DNA from: Iris pallida
Taxonomy: Eukaryota; Streptophyta; Magnoliopsida; Asparagales; Iridaceae
Length of the DNA: 64,000 nucleotides
Assembly: GCA_029216955.1 (NCBI GenBank)
Contig: JANAVB010003400.1
Span: 15,853,371-15,917,370 of the forward strand
Direction: 5' to 3'
Made by a program: the position numbers and the translations under genes. This document shows positions 1 through 10,107 of the stretch, in pieces. The notes beneath the pieces are model-generated. The model was not told where the DNA came from. It was given only the letters and a program-made list of their open reading frames with translations, and searched no databases. Numbering within the stretch: the first letter of the stretch is position 1; the number at the start of each line of letters is the position of its first letter.

Positions 1-234
1 TGCGCCTCGACGAGCTGAGTGCAGCGCCACCCGAGCGCCGCCTCGCCGACGTCTCCTCAACCCGCCAGCACCCTCGAAATCCCCCTTCGACGACCGGACA
101 TGTGAGTAGCAGTGTTAAATCGTGTCGTATGAGGCTCGTATCCACATATGTTGTTTGCCGTGTCCTAGCGAGCACGAGTGTGGAACTGGACACGTGAAAC
201 TCGTGTCGTGCGTGTCGAAATCGACCCGGACACG
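1..234. other. Unassigned GC-rich start with GTGTC/GACAC words
   Basis: Bases 1-110 are GC-rich and match nothing else I can identify in the window. Bases 120-232 contain about six GTGTC or GACAC words, like the word fields in the L-family LTRs at 30.6 and 36.6 kb. At 235 the sequence switches abruptly to the LTR of element A. This is either the edge of another repeat or a rearranged interior of the A 5' LTR. No gene is visible. Confidence 0.4.
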
Positions 235-1007
235 TAGATTTGGAGACGGAGTTCTATTCAGGTGAAGGGTTACAACCTCGGTCCTTGTTTGGTTTAAGGG
301 TTGTGACCTGACTACTTGAATGGTTCCCTCGTACTCCACTATGACTGTTGTTATTCTTTATTACCAAGCTCTTTTGTAACTGCTTAATATATATTTTCTG
401 ATGTGTTGGTTTTAGTTCTTAAGTGAAGCCTCCTTTGTGGCACTTGCTCTTTCTGGGATCTGACCCAGCTGGTTTTGTGTGGCCAGATTTCGGAGCAGCT
501 TTAGAGGATCTACCAACCTTCCAACCCGATGGTGACCCTCAGGAGTGACCAGGCAACGAGTGGGTTTATTTTGCTCTCCCACTCTATTGTAAAAATTCTA
601 TTTTGAGGCGTTTAGCCGGCGAGCACCTGTTAGCTCGTATTGTATACCTTATTATTGTCTGCCTACGGGCTGTAGCATGATTGACAGATCCTAGGGTTGA
701 TCATGTATGACTAAACTCTTGCTAGTCCTCACATTTTGTAACGACTAGCTTCATGATCAGCTGAATATGTAATGTTTGGGACGCCTTATTATTGTATATT
801 TGGTAATCTTACATCTTGTAACTTTACTTGCTTGCTTGAGATTGAGACAATTAGGCTTGTTATTGACCATATGAGACTGATAGATTGTAGTTAAACCCTC
901 ATATATCTAGACAGCCGTGACCGTATAGTGGGATGGATTCCATTTCATTATACGTAGCTGGCTATGTATGCCCCCGCTTTCCAGTATTCTGGTTCTGGGG
1001 CGTTACA
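235..1007 (+). repeat. Element A 5' LTR, 3' portion
   Basis: This stretch aligns colinearly with 8202-8971 with only scattered differences and ends in TTACA, pairing with the TGTAA that opens the 3' LTR at 6000. About 2.2 kb of the 5' side of this LTR is absent. The alignment starts abruptly at 235. Confidence 0.85.
423..548 (+). CDS. LTR-tail short ORF, element A 5' LTR (hypothetical)
   Basis: A 41-codon open frame beginning at GTG (no ATG) and ending in TGA. It includes the stretch GFVWPDFGAALEDLPTFQPD. The same frame is intact in the 3' LTR (8386-8511) and in element G (60982-61101). Against G, my hand alignment gives about 11 silent and 8 replacement differences, more silent change than expected for non-coding DNA. 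AG dinucleotides usable as splice acceptors lie at or just before its start (near 417 and 423), so it may be a 3' exon rather than a free ORF. I do not recognise the peptide. It could also be an ancestral sequence conserved for RNA reasons. Confidence 0.35.
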   Translation: MKPPLWHLLFLGSDPAGFVWPDFGAALEDLPTFQPDGDPQE

Positions 1008-1016
1008 TGGTTTAAG

Positions 1017-1034
1017 TGGTGGCCCATGCAGGTC
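1017..1034 (+). other. Primer-binding site, tRNA-Ile type (element A)
   Basis: TGGTGGCCCATGCAGGTC starts 9 nt after the LTR end (spacer TGGTTTAAG). Its reverse complement ends in CCA and reads as T-stem, acceptor stem, discriminator base and CCA of a tRNA. It fits my memory of plant tRNA-Ile(AAU). The identical 18-mer is at 8981 and 34000. Confidence 0.7.
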
Positions 1035-1304
1035 TTGTAAATCAAGATATGTGAGGGTTTACTGAATAGATGTCTCAATCAGCACTCGTCCTTGATCGCT
1101 GTCCGACTCTTCTAATCCCTGAGATTTTCGACCTGATCACATGCTTGTATCGTTGATCTGTATTGGTCCTTCCTTATTGTTCCCTATGTCGTCTTCTTCA
1201 GCGGCATTGTTCCTGGAACTGCCGATCAGCAAGACGAAGCGCTTCCCGTGGACCAGCAGTGACAAGAAGACCAGGCCCAGCACTCAGGAGCAGCCTCCCG
1301 GGCT
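1035..1304 (+). other. Element A untranslated leader
   Basis: This segment lies between the PBS and gag. Its first 57 bases recur after the 3' LTR (to 9055) and in element G (61598 onward). It contains no convincing gene. Confidence 0.6.
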
Positions 1305-2155
1305 ATGCCTTCCGGAGATCCAGAACCCCCGGTGCAGTCAGCCCAGCCCGCGAGGCAGGATGATGGAGCCTTGGTGGGACTTATCAGGGAGTTGCATGCG
1401 TCACAGGATCGTCGAGGAGATGCCTTGTATCAGGCAGTGGCAGATGCTCTAGGAAGAGGTGGACATCATGGGAGCAGTACAGCGAACAGTTTCAAGCGCC
1501 TGAACCCTCCATTCTTTGATGGCAGCGAAGACGCTATCGCTGCTGATGCGTGGCTTCAGGATACAGAGGTGATATTGGAAACAGGAAAGACCCCAGAAGA
1601 TGAGAAGGTGGCCGTAGTGCGCCTGCAGTTATTAGATCTAGCCCGCAGCTGGTGGGCGGCTCAGGCCGTTGGACTAGCGATGCCTATTGCTTGGACAGTA
1701 TTCCGAGAGAGGTTCCGGACCAAGTACTTCGATGCGGTGGCTCGGTATGATCTGCAGACCAAGTTCACCAATTTGAAGCAGATGGGCAGGACGGTGGGTA
1801 TGCGACCGAGTTTTCTAGGCTTAGTCGGTTTGCTCCCACCTTGGTGGCAACCGAGTTCGATAGAGCCCAGTGGTTTCAACAGGGACTCCACCTGGAGATT
1901 TTGCTGACAGTAGAGCAGTTCGAGCATCAGACTTTTGATGCGGTATTGAGGGCAGCTAGGAGGCATGAGTATACCTCCCAAAGGATTGTGGACAGGACCG
2001 GAGGTCGAAAGCGATCTCACGGCAAGATGAATCAGTCATCAGCCCCAGCCCCGGCAGCGAGAGCTTTGACTATTGGGGCTCCGAGAAGGGCAGCATCAGT
2101 TACGTCGGTTTAGCATTCAACACCGACGCACCCTCAGCAGCAGAAGCAGTCTTCC
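1305..2155 (+). pseudogene. gag: Element A gag (capsid), frameshifted
   Basis: Ty3 Gag forms the virus-like particle that packages element RNA. A disordered, proline- and glutamine-rich N-terminus leads into a capsid-type domain with FDGSEDAIAADAWL and ARSWWAAQAV, characteristic of the retrotransposon gag family. The frame is lost near 1800 and resumes at about 1841 with FQQGLHLEILLTVEQFEH and RRHEYTSQRIVDR, so one indel splits the capsid domain. A stop at 2111-2113 then separates it from the zinc-knuckle segment. The start at 1305 is the first ATG of the main frame. Element G carries a colinear relic (about 61800-62720). Confidence 0.85.
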
Positions 2156-2157
2156 CC

Positions 2158-2805
2158 ATGGGCTGCTCTTATTATGGGAAGCCTGGATATGTTGTTTCAG
2201 AATGTCGCAAGGCTCGAGGATTGTGTTTGCTTTGTGGAGCGCCGGACCACAAGGTAGGGTCCTGCCCATTCAGGACTGACTCATCACCAGCCAGGACCAT
2301 TTCTTCAGTGAAGGTACCAGCCCCAGTACAGTCCAATCGCAGTTTTCATCCTCGAGGCCGTTGCCGACGCAGACCCAGGCTTTTTCATCAGCAAAGGCCT
2401 CAGCAGTTTGCCCAGGCGCAAGCCCAGAATAGGCAGCAAGGATTCCAGCAGAGAGGACCGGCACCCAAAGGGCATGGTCAAGTGTTGGCTTTGACCATGG
2501 AAGAAGAAGGAGTGGCACCATGTGAGGTAGTGGCAGGTACTATTCTCGTCAACACTTTTCCGGCTTTAGTGTTATTTGATTCTGGTACTTCGCATTCATT
2601 TATGTCTGCACGATTTGCGACACGGATAGGACTGGAGACCGAGTCATTATCAGTAAGGCTTAATATACTTACTGGTAATGGTCTTGTGGGAGTAGATAGA
2701 GTATTTTTCTCATATCGGATCGTGGTTAGCGGTAGAGAGTTTCCCGCTAGGCTGATAGAATTCCCGATGACCGATTATGATATGGTCTTGGAATGGATTG
2801 GTTGA
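2158..2805 (+). pseudogene. Element A nucleocapsid zinc knuckles and aspartic protease
   Basis: The frame begins with two CCHC-type knuckles. The first is degenerate: its second Cys and its His are both Tyr in CSYYGKPGYVVSEC. The second, CLLCGAPDHKVGSC, is intact. A Q-rich linker follows, then a retropepsin with active-site LFDSGTSHSF near residue 140. Protease would cleave Gag-Pol. The frame ends early because one base is missing near 2795 relative to element G, where the equivalent sequence reads on into the RT linker. The His-to-Tyr change in knuckle 1 is shared with G and so predates their split. Confidence 0.85.
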
Positions 2806-4154
2806 GGGACCAGTATGCTAGGATAGACTGCCATATTGGCAGAGTTATTTTTAGCATTCCAGGCAAGCCAAAATTTTCCTTTTCTCGAGGCGAAGTTGAA
2901 CCTTCTCCTCTAGTATTGCGGATGGCCGTAGCAGCAGTGCAGTTACCCCGGATAGTCGAGGAATTTCCAGATGTTTTCCCGGAAGAGCTTTCAGGAATAC
3001 CGCCAGAGCGAGAGATCGAGTTTACTATCGACTTGATTCCTGGGACAGCGCCAGTGTCTGAGAGAGTCTACAGGATGGCGCCGTCAGAATTGGAGATATT
3101 GTACAAGATGATTGAAGAACTCCGGACCAAGGGATTCATTCGTACAAGTAGATCGCCTTGGGGAGCCCCGATGCTTCTCGTGAAAAAGAAGAATGGTACG
3201 TCCAGATTATGTGTTGACTATCGTACCTTGAACTCAGTAATAATCAAGAACAGATATCCTCTTCCCAGGATAGATGACTTGTTTGATCAAGTCAGAGGAG
3301 CGACAGTATTCTCGAAGATTAATTTACGATCAGGGTACCACCAGATCAGAGTCAGAGAGCAGGACATCCTGAAGACAGCTTTCCGATCTAGATATGGGCA
3401 TTGGGAGTTCCTTGTTATGCCCTTTGGAGCGACCAATGCGCCGGCAGTATTCATGGACCTCATGAATCGTATCTTCATGCCTTATTTGGATCAGTTCGTG
3501 ATCGTGTTCATAGACGATATCCTGGTCTACAGCAAGAGTGAAGCAGAGCATGAGCATCATCTCAGAGTTGTCCTCCAGATTCTTCGAGAGCACAAGTTGT
3601 ATGCCAAGTTCAGTAAATATGAGTTCTGGCTCGATCGTATTTCATACTTAGGTCATATCATCACCAGAGGGGGAGTTGAAGTGGATCTCCAAAAGATAGT
3701 GGCTATCAAAACCTGGCCAGTGCCCCGCACAGTTGTAGAAGTTCGCAGTTTTCTTGGATTGGCCGGCTACTATCGGCAATTTGTTTCGAACTTTGCTCGG
3801 ATTTCAGCACCACTGACACAGTTGACCCGTAAGGATGTGCAGTTCGCTTGGACAGCAGAATATCAGGATTCTTTTGAGAAGCTGAAGCGAGGCTTGATGA
3901 CGGTACCCGTTCTCACACTTCCTGATGGGACCGGAGGATTTTCGGTGTACTGTGATGCTTCAGGCAGAGGACTAGGATATGTTTTGATACATCATAGGAA
4001 GGTAATAGCTTATGCGTCACGTCAACTTCGTGATCATGAGAGAAATTACCCAACCCATGACTTAGAGCTGGCAGTTGTAGTGTTTGCACTTAAGTTGTGG
4101 AGACATTACCTGTATTGAGATAGGGTAGAGATTTTCACCGACCACAAGAGCCTA
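2793..4154 (+). pseudogene. Element A reverse transcriptase and RNase H
   Basis: A 441-codon frame carries Ty3-type [22 protein letters not shown], then [17 protein letters not shown], then the catalytic FIDDIL box. The first catalytic aspartate block reads [11 protein letters not shown], with Asn where Ty3 elements and copy G have Asp, predicting an inactive enzyme. RNase H follows with [13 protein letters not shown] and [21 protein letters not shown] at 4116-4118 replaces the Gly codon expected after HYLY; the frame then continues to FTDHKSL and the integrase part. This is the best-preserved coding block in the window. Confidence 0.9.
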
Positions 4155-5150
4155 ATGTATGTTTTCACCCTGAAGGACCTTAACATGCGTCAAAGAAGAT
4201 GGCTAGAGCTACTTGTGGATTATGATGTTAACCTGCAGTATCATCCTGGGAAGACCAACATTGTTGCAGATGTATTGAGCAGGAGAGCCGGAGTTTACCT
4301 TCTGACAGCGCAACCTGAGTTGTTGGCAGATCTTCAGAAGATGGGTATAGAAGTTGTCCTTCCTACCAATGTGGCATTGATGGCCAGTATGCAAGTACAG
4401 TCCAGTATAGTTGAGAGGATCAAGATAGCTCAGTCTTCTGATTCTAAGCTTCAGCGACTTAGAGCAGAATGTGAAGCAGGACGACGACCAGAATTATGCA
4501 TTCATGAAGACGGTACACTTCGACATGGTAAGCGTCTTTGTGTATCCAGTAGAGAGATTAGACATGAGGTGATGGCGGAAGCTCACAGTTCTCAGTATTC
4601 GATTCATTCCGGTGGCACGAAGATGTACCGTGATATCCGTCAGCACTTCTGGTAGAATGGCATGAAGAGGGAGATAGCTCGGTTTGTCTCTCGGTGTTTG
4701 GTTTGCCAACAAGTCAAGGCTGAACACCAGAGGCCAGCTGGACTTCTTCAGCCCTTGCCAATTCCAGAATGGAAGTGGGAGCATATAACCATGGATTTTG
4801 TGACTGGATTACCTAGATCCTCAGCAGGTAGAGATGCTATTTGGGTTATAGTTGACAGGCTCACGAAGGTGGCTCACTTTCTCCCATTCAGAGTGGGTCA
4901 ATCGACAGCTCAGCTAGCAGAGATGTATCTTCGGCAGATTGTCAGATTCTACGATATACCAATCAATATCACCTCGGATCGGGATTCGAGATTCACGTCG
5001 CACTTTTGGCATAGCTTACAAGAGAGTTTGGGAACTCGCCTCCAGTTCAGCTCAGCATATCATCCGCAGACAGATGGTCAGTCGGAGCGTATGATCCAGA
5101 CTCTGGAGGATATATTGAGATCTTGTACACTCAACTTCGGTAGTTTGTAG
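4155..5150 (+). pseudogene. Element A RNase H end and integrase HHCC/catalytic core
   Basis: The frame opens with the RNase H C-terminus (RRWLELLVDYDV, HPGKTNIVADVLSRR). It then carries the zinc-binding HHCC domain with CLVCQQVKAEH and a DDE catalytic core with MDFVTGLP, TSDRDSRFTSHFW and HPQTDGQSER. Integrase inserts element cDNA into chromatin. A TAG at 4653-4655 falls after HFW, where most relatives have a second Trp. A second TAG at 5148-5150 also sits at an expected Trp. Trp-to-stop change fits deamination of methylated cytosine on the other strand. Confidence 0.9.
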
Positions 5151-5168
5151 GAAGACCACCTGCACCTG

Positions 5169-5834
5169 GTGGAGTTCTCGTACAACAACAGTTTCCAAGC
5201 TAGTATCCAGATGGCACCCTTCGAGCCCCTGTATGGAAGGAAGTGCAGATCCCCACTAGCCTGGGACGATATTGGAGAGAGGCTGATGCTTGGTCCAAAG
5301 ATGATCACTCAGACAGTTGAGGTGGTCAGGAGAGTCAGAGATCATCTTCGCGTTGCACAAGATCGTCAGCGCCATTGGACTGATTCTCATCGACGTCCCC
5401 TTGAATTTTCTATCGGCGACCATGTGTTCCTAAGGATCTCGCCTAACCGTGGCATCATTTATTTTGGCGTACGGAGAAAGCTTAGTACTAGGTATATAGG
5501 GCCGTTCGATATTCTGGAGCGAGTAGGAGACGTATCCTATAGTCTCGCTCTTCCGCCGTTTCTGAGTGAGGTGCATGACGTGTTCCATGTATCCCAACTA
5601 CGACGGTATATTCCGGACCCGAGTCATATCCTGGATCATTCGAAGTTGGTTGTTGATACCAACCTTTCGTATGAGGAGAGGCCCGTATCCATATTGGACC
5701 AAAGAGAGAAGATACTCAAGAACAAGACTATCAAGTTAGTCCGTGTTGCTTGGGGTCATCACTCTTTGAGAGAGTCAACGTGGGAGCGTGAGGATGATAT
5801 CCGATCGCGATATCCCAACCTATTTGACTCGTGA
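5169..5834 (+). pseudogene. Element A integrase C-terminus with chromodomain
   Basis: A 221-codon frame continues integrase after the 5148 stop. It contains the GPF-type DNA-binding module (STRYIGPFDILERVGDVSYS), the VFHVSQLRRY block, and a C-terminal chromodomain-like region (YEERPVSILDQREK, then STWEREDDIRSRYPNLF). In chromoviruses this domain steers integration toward modified histones, giving heterochromatic targeting. It ends at a natural TGA 150 bases before the polypurine tract, so the 3' end of pol is complete. Confidence 0.9.
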
Positions 5835-5986
5835 GGTATAATGTCTTTCCTATGGCTCATGTCTTCGATTCCTTGCTTGCATGAATGATTGTTTGATTGC
5901 TTAACTAGTATAGCTGACCTGTGAGTAGTATAGCTTGTCCTTGCATCTCTAGCCACTGATTAAATTTCGAGGACGGAATTCTTTTA

Positions 5987-5999
5987 AGGTGGGTAGAGT
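5987..5999 (+). other. Polypurine tract (element A)
   Basis: AAGGTGGGTAGAG abuts the TGTAA of the 3' LTR, in the position that primes plus-strand DNA synthesis. It follows the gene-end sequence TTTCGAGGACGGAATTC, common just upstream of Ty3 PPTs. Confidence 0.8.
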
Positions 6000-6546
6000 T
6001 GTAATGACCATTGCTTGTATTACGTATTTTGTATACGTGTACGTATTTAGACCCGTATTGCATGTCTCTCTGCTTGATTTATTTTGGCATTTCCTTGATT
6101 GGTTTATCTTGACTTGGTTCGGCTTGGTTTTGCATGGTTCGGTTTTTATGTGGACCAAACCACTCCCACCTACCACCACCTTCATTAAATATCCCACCTA
6201 CCACCACCACCTTCATTAAATATCCCACCACACATTTCTCTCTCTTCATTACTTCTTCTCCACCATTACTTCTTCAACCACCAGGAAAGAGAGAGAGCTT
6301 AGGCAAGTGCATCTTGCTTCATGGAGGAAGTCTATTTTTATCGTTCCATTGTCTTCCTCATGTGTTTTTAACCCACTTTAGTACTTGGCATTTTTCATTT
6401 CTATGGTTAAATTCTTGTAAATTTAGCTTTGTGGTATTTTCGGTTTCCGGGAGTTTGATCTATCAAACTTGCATAATTTGGCTAGTTGATGATCCCATGT
6501 TGCAGAGAATTTCGTTTGGTCTAAATTGACCTACGGGAATTGTTGA

Positions 6547-7456
6547 GCCGCATAGGCCAACCTATCTCAGCCGTATGGCCTATGAATGCAATAGCAAGCA
6601 TTTAGTTTACATGCATTATTTAATGCAATACTAACAGTCAGCCGCATGTGGCACTTGGTTGTAGCCGCATAAGCTTGAAATAATGCATTAAATGCATTAA
6701 ATAAGGCATAGCCTTAGTCTTCAGCCGCATGCTTATTAATGTATTATATCAATGCATGCAAAATTTTAATGAGTAATTTAATGCATACAATATTTTAATG
6801 CATATTCCAAATACATACACTAAGGCATTCAGCCGCATGCCTCTTTTGCATTTTCCAAATGCTTTCAGCCGCATAGAGAAGCAAGTGAACCGCATGCTTA
6901 TGCAATGCAATGCAAGCCGCATGCATTCAATGCATTCAATGCACCACAATAATACTTCATGCATTAATGTATTAACAATGCATTATAAATCCATAAAGCT
7001 GAGCCGCATAGGCTTCTGGAGGCATTATGTTCCTAATGTATTAATGCTTTTATGCATTTAAAGTCTTAACATTTTATATTAATGCTTTTATGCATTTAAA
7101 GCCTTAACATTTTATATTAATGCTTTTATGCATTTAAAGCCTTTACATTTTATATTTTATGCTTTAATGCATTTAAGGCCTTAAGATTTATATTTTATGC
7201 TTTAATGCCCTTCCTTGGAAAGGCCAGCCGCATGAACCCTTTAGAATGCAATTAATGCATTCTTTGAATGCATTCTTAATTGTATTTTTCTAAATACATT
7301 TTCTTTTGCTTTCCTTGGAGAGCCAGCCGCATATGGCATTGTGAATGCATTACTTTAATGCATTTTATTATTATTATTATTATTTTCATATTCTCTTAAT
7401 TGCTTAGCCGCATGGGCAAGTGACTGCGGGCTGCATGGAAATTTCTCGAGCCGCAT
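6547..7456 (+). repeat. GCCGCAT word field
   Basis: I count 12 exact GCCGCAT words, usually AGCCGCAT, at 6547, 6641, 6664, 6724, 6832, 6868, 6916, 7003, 7227, 7326, 7407 and 7450. Near-misses such as GCCGTAT and ACCGCAT also occur. All are in one orientation, irregularly spaced and interleaved with ATGCAT words. Fewer than one exact match would be expected by chance in this length. Confidence 0.8.
7041..7207 (+). repeat. 38-bp minisatellite, about 4 copies
   Basis: Units start at 7041, 7079 and 7117 (period 38; core TTAATGCTTTTATGCATTTA). One or two degenerate units follow. It lies within the GCCGCAT field of the A 3' LTR. Confidence 0.85.
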
Positions 7457-8044
7457 GAGTCCCCCACAGCCCTTGCCCCTTTTAATATTTAATTAATATA
7501 TGTGTACTTGTGTTAAATTAATTGTTCCCTGACACGATGGTGACCCGTTGTGGTGCACTTTTGACATGACATGGCCTGGACACCGTAGATGATTGTGTTT
7601 GTACAATTGGACCGGTAGTGTTTGTATCATGTCTAGGACAGGGATCCCTGAGTACCACGGTCAGGGGTACCTACTGTAAATGGATAAGGCTAATAACTAG
7701 AATAATTCAGTAGTCATAAGAGATTTCCCCAGCTACAGGCGATCCCGTTATCCCGGCCACCATTGTGGGACTTGCAGCCTGCCGACGAGTAGGGCACAAG
7801 TCCAAATTCACTGATATATGAAAATAACGAGACATTGCTTAAACGAACCCAAGTCGCCTGGATAACCTGGATTAGCTGCAGGGCTTGTGGCTGGAGGAAC
7901 ATCTCATTGCATGTTGTGACACCCTAGTTAGCTAATGTAGAAAGCCGTAGTCACTGATTGGCCGGGAGCGATTGTATGGTGTGGTTTCAGTGCTCGATTA
8001 TTGCAAGCTTGATCGCATGAATGTCACTCTTAACAATAAAGATC

Positions 8045-8330
8045 AGAGGCTAAGTTCGGTTCAGGCGAAGGGTTACAATCCCGGTCCTTGTTTGGTTTAA
8101 GGGTTGTAACCTGGCTCCCGGAGCAGTTCTAAGTCCTCTCTTCGTTTATTGTATTATTTCACCCCACGTCATGCTTGTAATGTTTTCCCTTATCAACAAG
8201 ATTTGGAGACGGAGTTCTATTCAGGTGAAGGGTTACAACCTCGGTCCTTGTTTGGTTTAAGGGTTGTGACCCGGCTACTTGAATGGTTCCCTCGTACTCC
8301 ACTATGACTGTTGTTATTCTTTATTACCAA
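8045..8330 (+). repeat. Imperfect tandem duplication in A LTR
   Basis: About 110 bases near 8050-8160 recur with substitutions at 8212-8330. Both copies share a GTTACAA...GGTCCTTGTTTGGTTTAAGG core. The 5' LTR fragment begins inside the second copy. Confidence 0.75.
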
Positions 8331-8385
8331 GCTCTTTTGTAACTGCTTAATATATATTTTCTGATGTGTTGATTTTATTTCTTAA

Positions 8386-8511
8386 GTTAAGCCTCCTTTG
8401 TGGCACTTGCTCTTTCTGGGATCTGACCCAGCTGGTTTTGTGTGGCCAGATTTTGGAGCAGCTTCAGAGGATCTACTGACCTTCCAACCCGATGGTGACC
8501 CTCAGAAGTGA
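8386..8511 (+). CDS. LTR-tail short ORF, element A 3' LTR (hypothetical)
   Basis: This is the same 41-codon frame as 423-548, beginning GTT and ending TGA, with no indel. The residues GFVWPDFGAASEDL are retained. The frame is intact in both LTRs while gag and pol are broken. Confidence 0.35.
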   Translation, partial: VKPPLWHLLFLGSDPAGFVWPDFGAASEDLLTFQPDGDPQK

Positions 8512-8971
8512 CCAGGGCAACGAGTGGGTTTATTTTGCTCTCCCTCTCTATTGTAAAAATTCCATTTTGAGGCGTTTAGCCGACGAGCACCTGTTAGCTC
8601 GCATTATATACCTTATTATTGTCTGCCTACGGGCTGTAGCATGATTGACAGATCCTAGGGTTGATCATATATGACTAAACTCTTGCTAGTCCTCACATTT
8701 TGTAACGACTAGCTTCATGATCAGCTGAATATGTAATATTTGGGACGCCTTATTATTATATATTTGGTGATCTTACATCTTGTAACTTTACTTGCTTGCT
8801 TGAGATTGAAACAATTAGGCTTGTTATTGACCATAGGAGACTGATGGATTGTAGTTAAACCCTCATATATCTAGACAGCCGTGACCATATAGTGGGATGG
8901 ATTCCATTTCATTATACGTAGCTGGCAATGTATGCCCCCGCTCTCCAGTATTCTGGTTCTGGGGCGTTACA

Positions 8972-9055
8972 TGGTTTAAGTGGTGGCCCATGCAGGTCTT
9001 GTAAATCAAGATATGTGAGGGTTTACTAAATAGATGTCTCAATCAGCACTCGTCC
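8972..9055 (+). other. Second PBS and leader after the 3' LTR
   Basis: These 84 bases repeat 1008-1091 almost exactly, including the tRNA-Ile PBS (8981-8998), and stop at 9055 where unrelated sequence begins. A normal 3' LTR is followed by a target-site duplication. This layout indicates an LTR-internal-LTR-internal arrangement, as from unequal recombination between copies, later truncated. Confidence 0.8.
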
Positions 9056-9867
9056 GCGAAGTCGATATGCAACTTTTGATGCTTTCGGTTCGCGACCACG
9101 TCGCCCGGTTTGGCGGGACGCACGTCGTATCGGAGACTTTTCTAGTTTTTCGAAAACAATTTTATGTTGTTTTTCCTAATTTTTGTAAACAAATAACTTA
9201 ATGAAAGTGAAAACTACCAAGGTCGTTTAGAAGATGTATAGGTTGTCTATAAACCTCCTCAAGTAGATTTTGGAAAAAGTCGATATCCTGCGTGCAATTT
9301 GCCTTGTAAATAGGGGTTTGCCCAAGTTCATACTGTCCTGTTCTTTTTCGAAAAACTAGTTTTCTTCTGCTTTTGTTTCGATCTTTCATCAAATCAGGAT
9401 CATTTCAATCTGAAATGTTTGATGCGCTTCCTGGATGGTTACATGGGTTATCCGTAGGATTTTACGGAATCAAAATCGATGAACTGGATGAGTAGAAATT
9501 CAGTCGAGGACATAGTACCTTGTCGCGACATGTTGCTGCCGCTGCTGTCGCTGTTGCGCTCTTCCAGGCGCACGGTCGACCGACTCCGACGACTTGGTCG
9601 GTCGTGCAGGCGGTGTGGAGGTGCGCCGACATCGTAGGAAGGTCGGGGTTAGGTTGTGTAGGAGTTAGGGTTAGGGTTTTCGACCGATCTCCTATGTTTA
9701 TATACTCTGTTTTAACAGAGCCTTGGGTTGGTTTGGGTGTCGGGCTGAGCATGGGTTGGGGGGTGTGTGCTTTGCTCGGCTTGGGGAAGAAAGGGGTTTG
9801 TTGGGCTGGGCTTCTTTTAGGCCTTTATTTACTTATGTTTTTTTCTTTGTGTTCCCTTTTTTTTGGT
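9056..9867. other. Non-repeat-like stretch with possible captured gene 5' end
   Basis: The base composition is mixed, with a GC-rich core (9520-9680), and differs from the surrounding LTR sequence. It contains the minus-strand exon candidate described separately. I see no second exon and no TE protein similarity. Confidence 0.4.
9519..9632 (-). CDS. Candidate first exon of a captured gene fragment
   Basis: Reading on the minus strand, a TATA-like TATATAAAC near 9690-9700 and a telobox-like CCCTAACCCTAAC precede an ATG at 9632. The next 38 codons begin MSAHLHTACTTDQVVG, are Ala/Thr-rich, and end at CGCGACAAG followed by GTACTA, a plausible splice donor at 9518. GC content is far above that of its flanks. 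I do not recognise the product. It could be the promoter and exon 1 of a host gene picked up by a transposon, or a chance frame in GC-rich DNA. Confidence 0.25.
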
Positions 9868-9930
<63 letters not shown>

Positions 9931-10107
9931 TAAAAAATATATATATATATAGGTAAAAAAAAATATATATAGGTAAAAAAAAAATATATATATATATATA
10001 TATAGGTAAAAAAAAATATATATATATATATAGGTAAAAAAAAAAAAATATATATATATATATATAGGTAAAAAAAAAAAATATATATATATATATAGGT
10101 ATATATC
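9868..10107. repeat. Compound (TA)n / GGTAAAA repeat
   Basis: A pure TA run of about 57 bases is followed by seven or so irregular units of TA-rich sequence ending GGTAAAAAA, with A-runs of variable length. It has no coding value. Confidence 0.95.

Larger units (their letters stand above)
235..8971 (+). mobile_element. Element A: Ty3/gypsy chromovirus (Tekay-like), defective
   Basis: The order is truncated 5' LTR (235-1007), PBS, gag, protease, reverse transcriptase, RNase H, integrase, chromodomain, polypurine tract and 3' LTR (6000-8971). Pol order with integrase after RNase H is diagnostic of Ty3/gypsy, and the C-terminal chromodomain places it among chromoviruses. Tekay-like is inferred from protein similarity. 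The internal region carries frameshifts near 1800 and 2795 and stops at 4116, 4653 and 5148, so this copy is dead. No target-site duplication can be tested because the 5' LTR start is missing and leader sequence follows the 3' LTR. Confidence 0.9.
6000..8971 (+). repeat. Element A 3' LTR (2.97 kb)
   Basis: The LTR is bounded by TGTAA and TTACA, a perfect 5-bp terminal inverted repeat. The promoter region lies near 6180-6230 (AT-rich repeats and TTAAATATCCC). It contains a GCCGCAT field (6547-7456), a 38-bp minisatellite (7041-7207), an imperfect tandem duplication (8045-8330) and the tail ORF (8386-8511). The last 0.77 kb matches the 5' LTR. It is related to the LTR of G at both ends, but the middle differs. 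Confidence 0.85.

Noticed and set aside
6749..7061. CRISPR-like regular repetition of GCCGCAT/ATGCAT
   Set aside because: Plant nuclear context, 7-base words, irregular spacing and no conserved spacer length.
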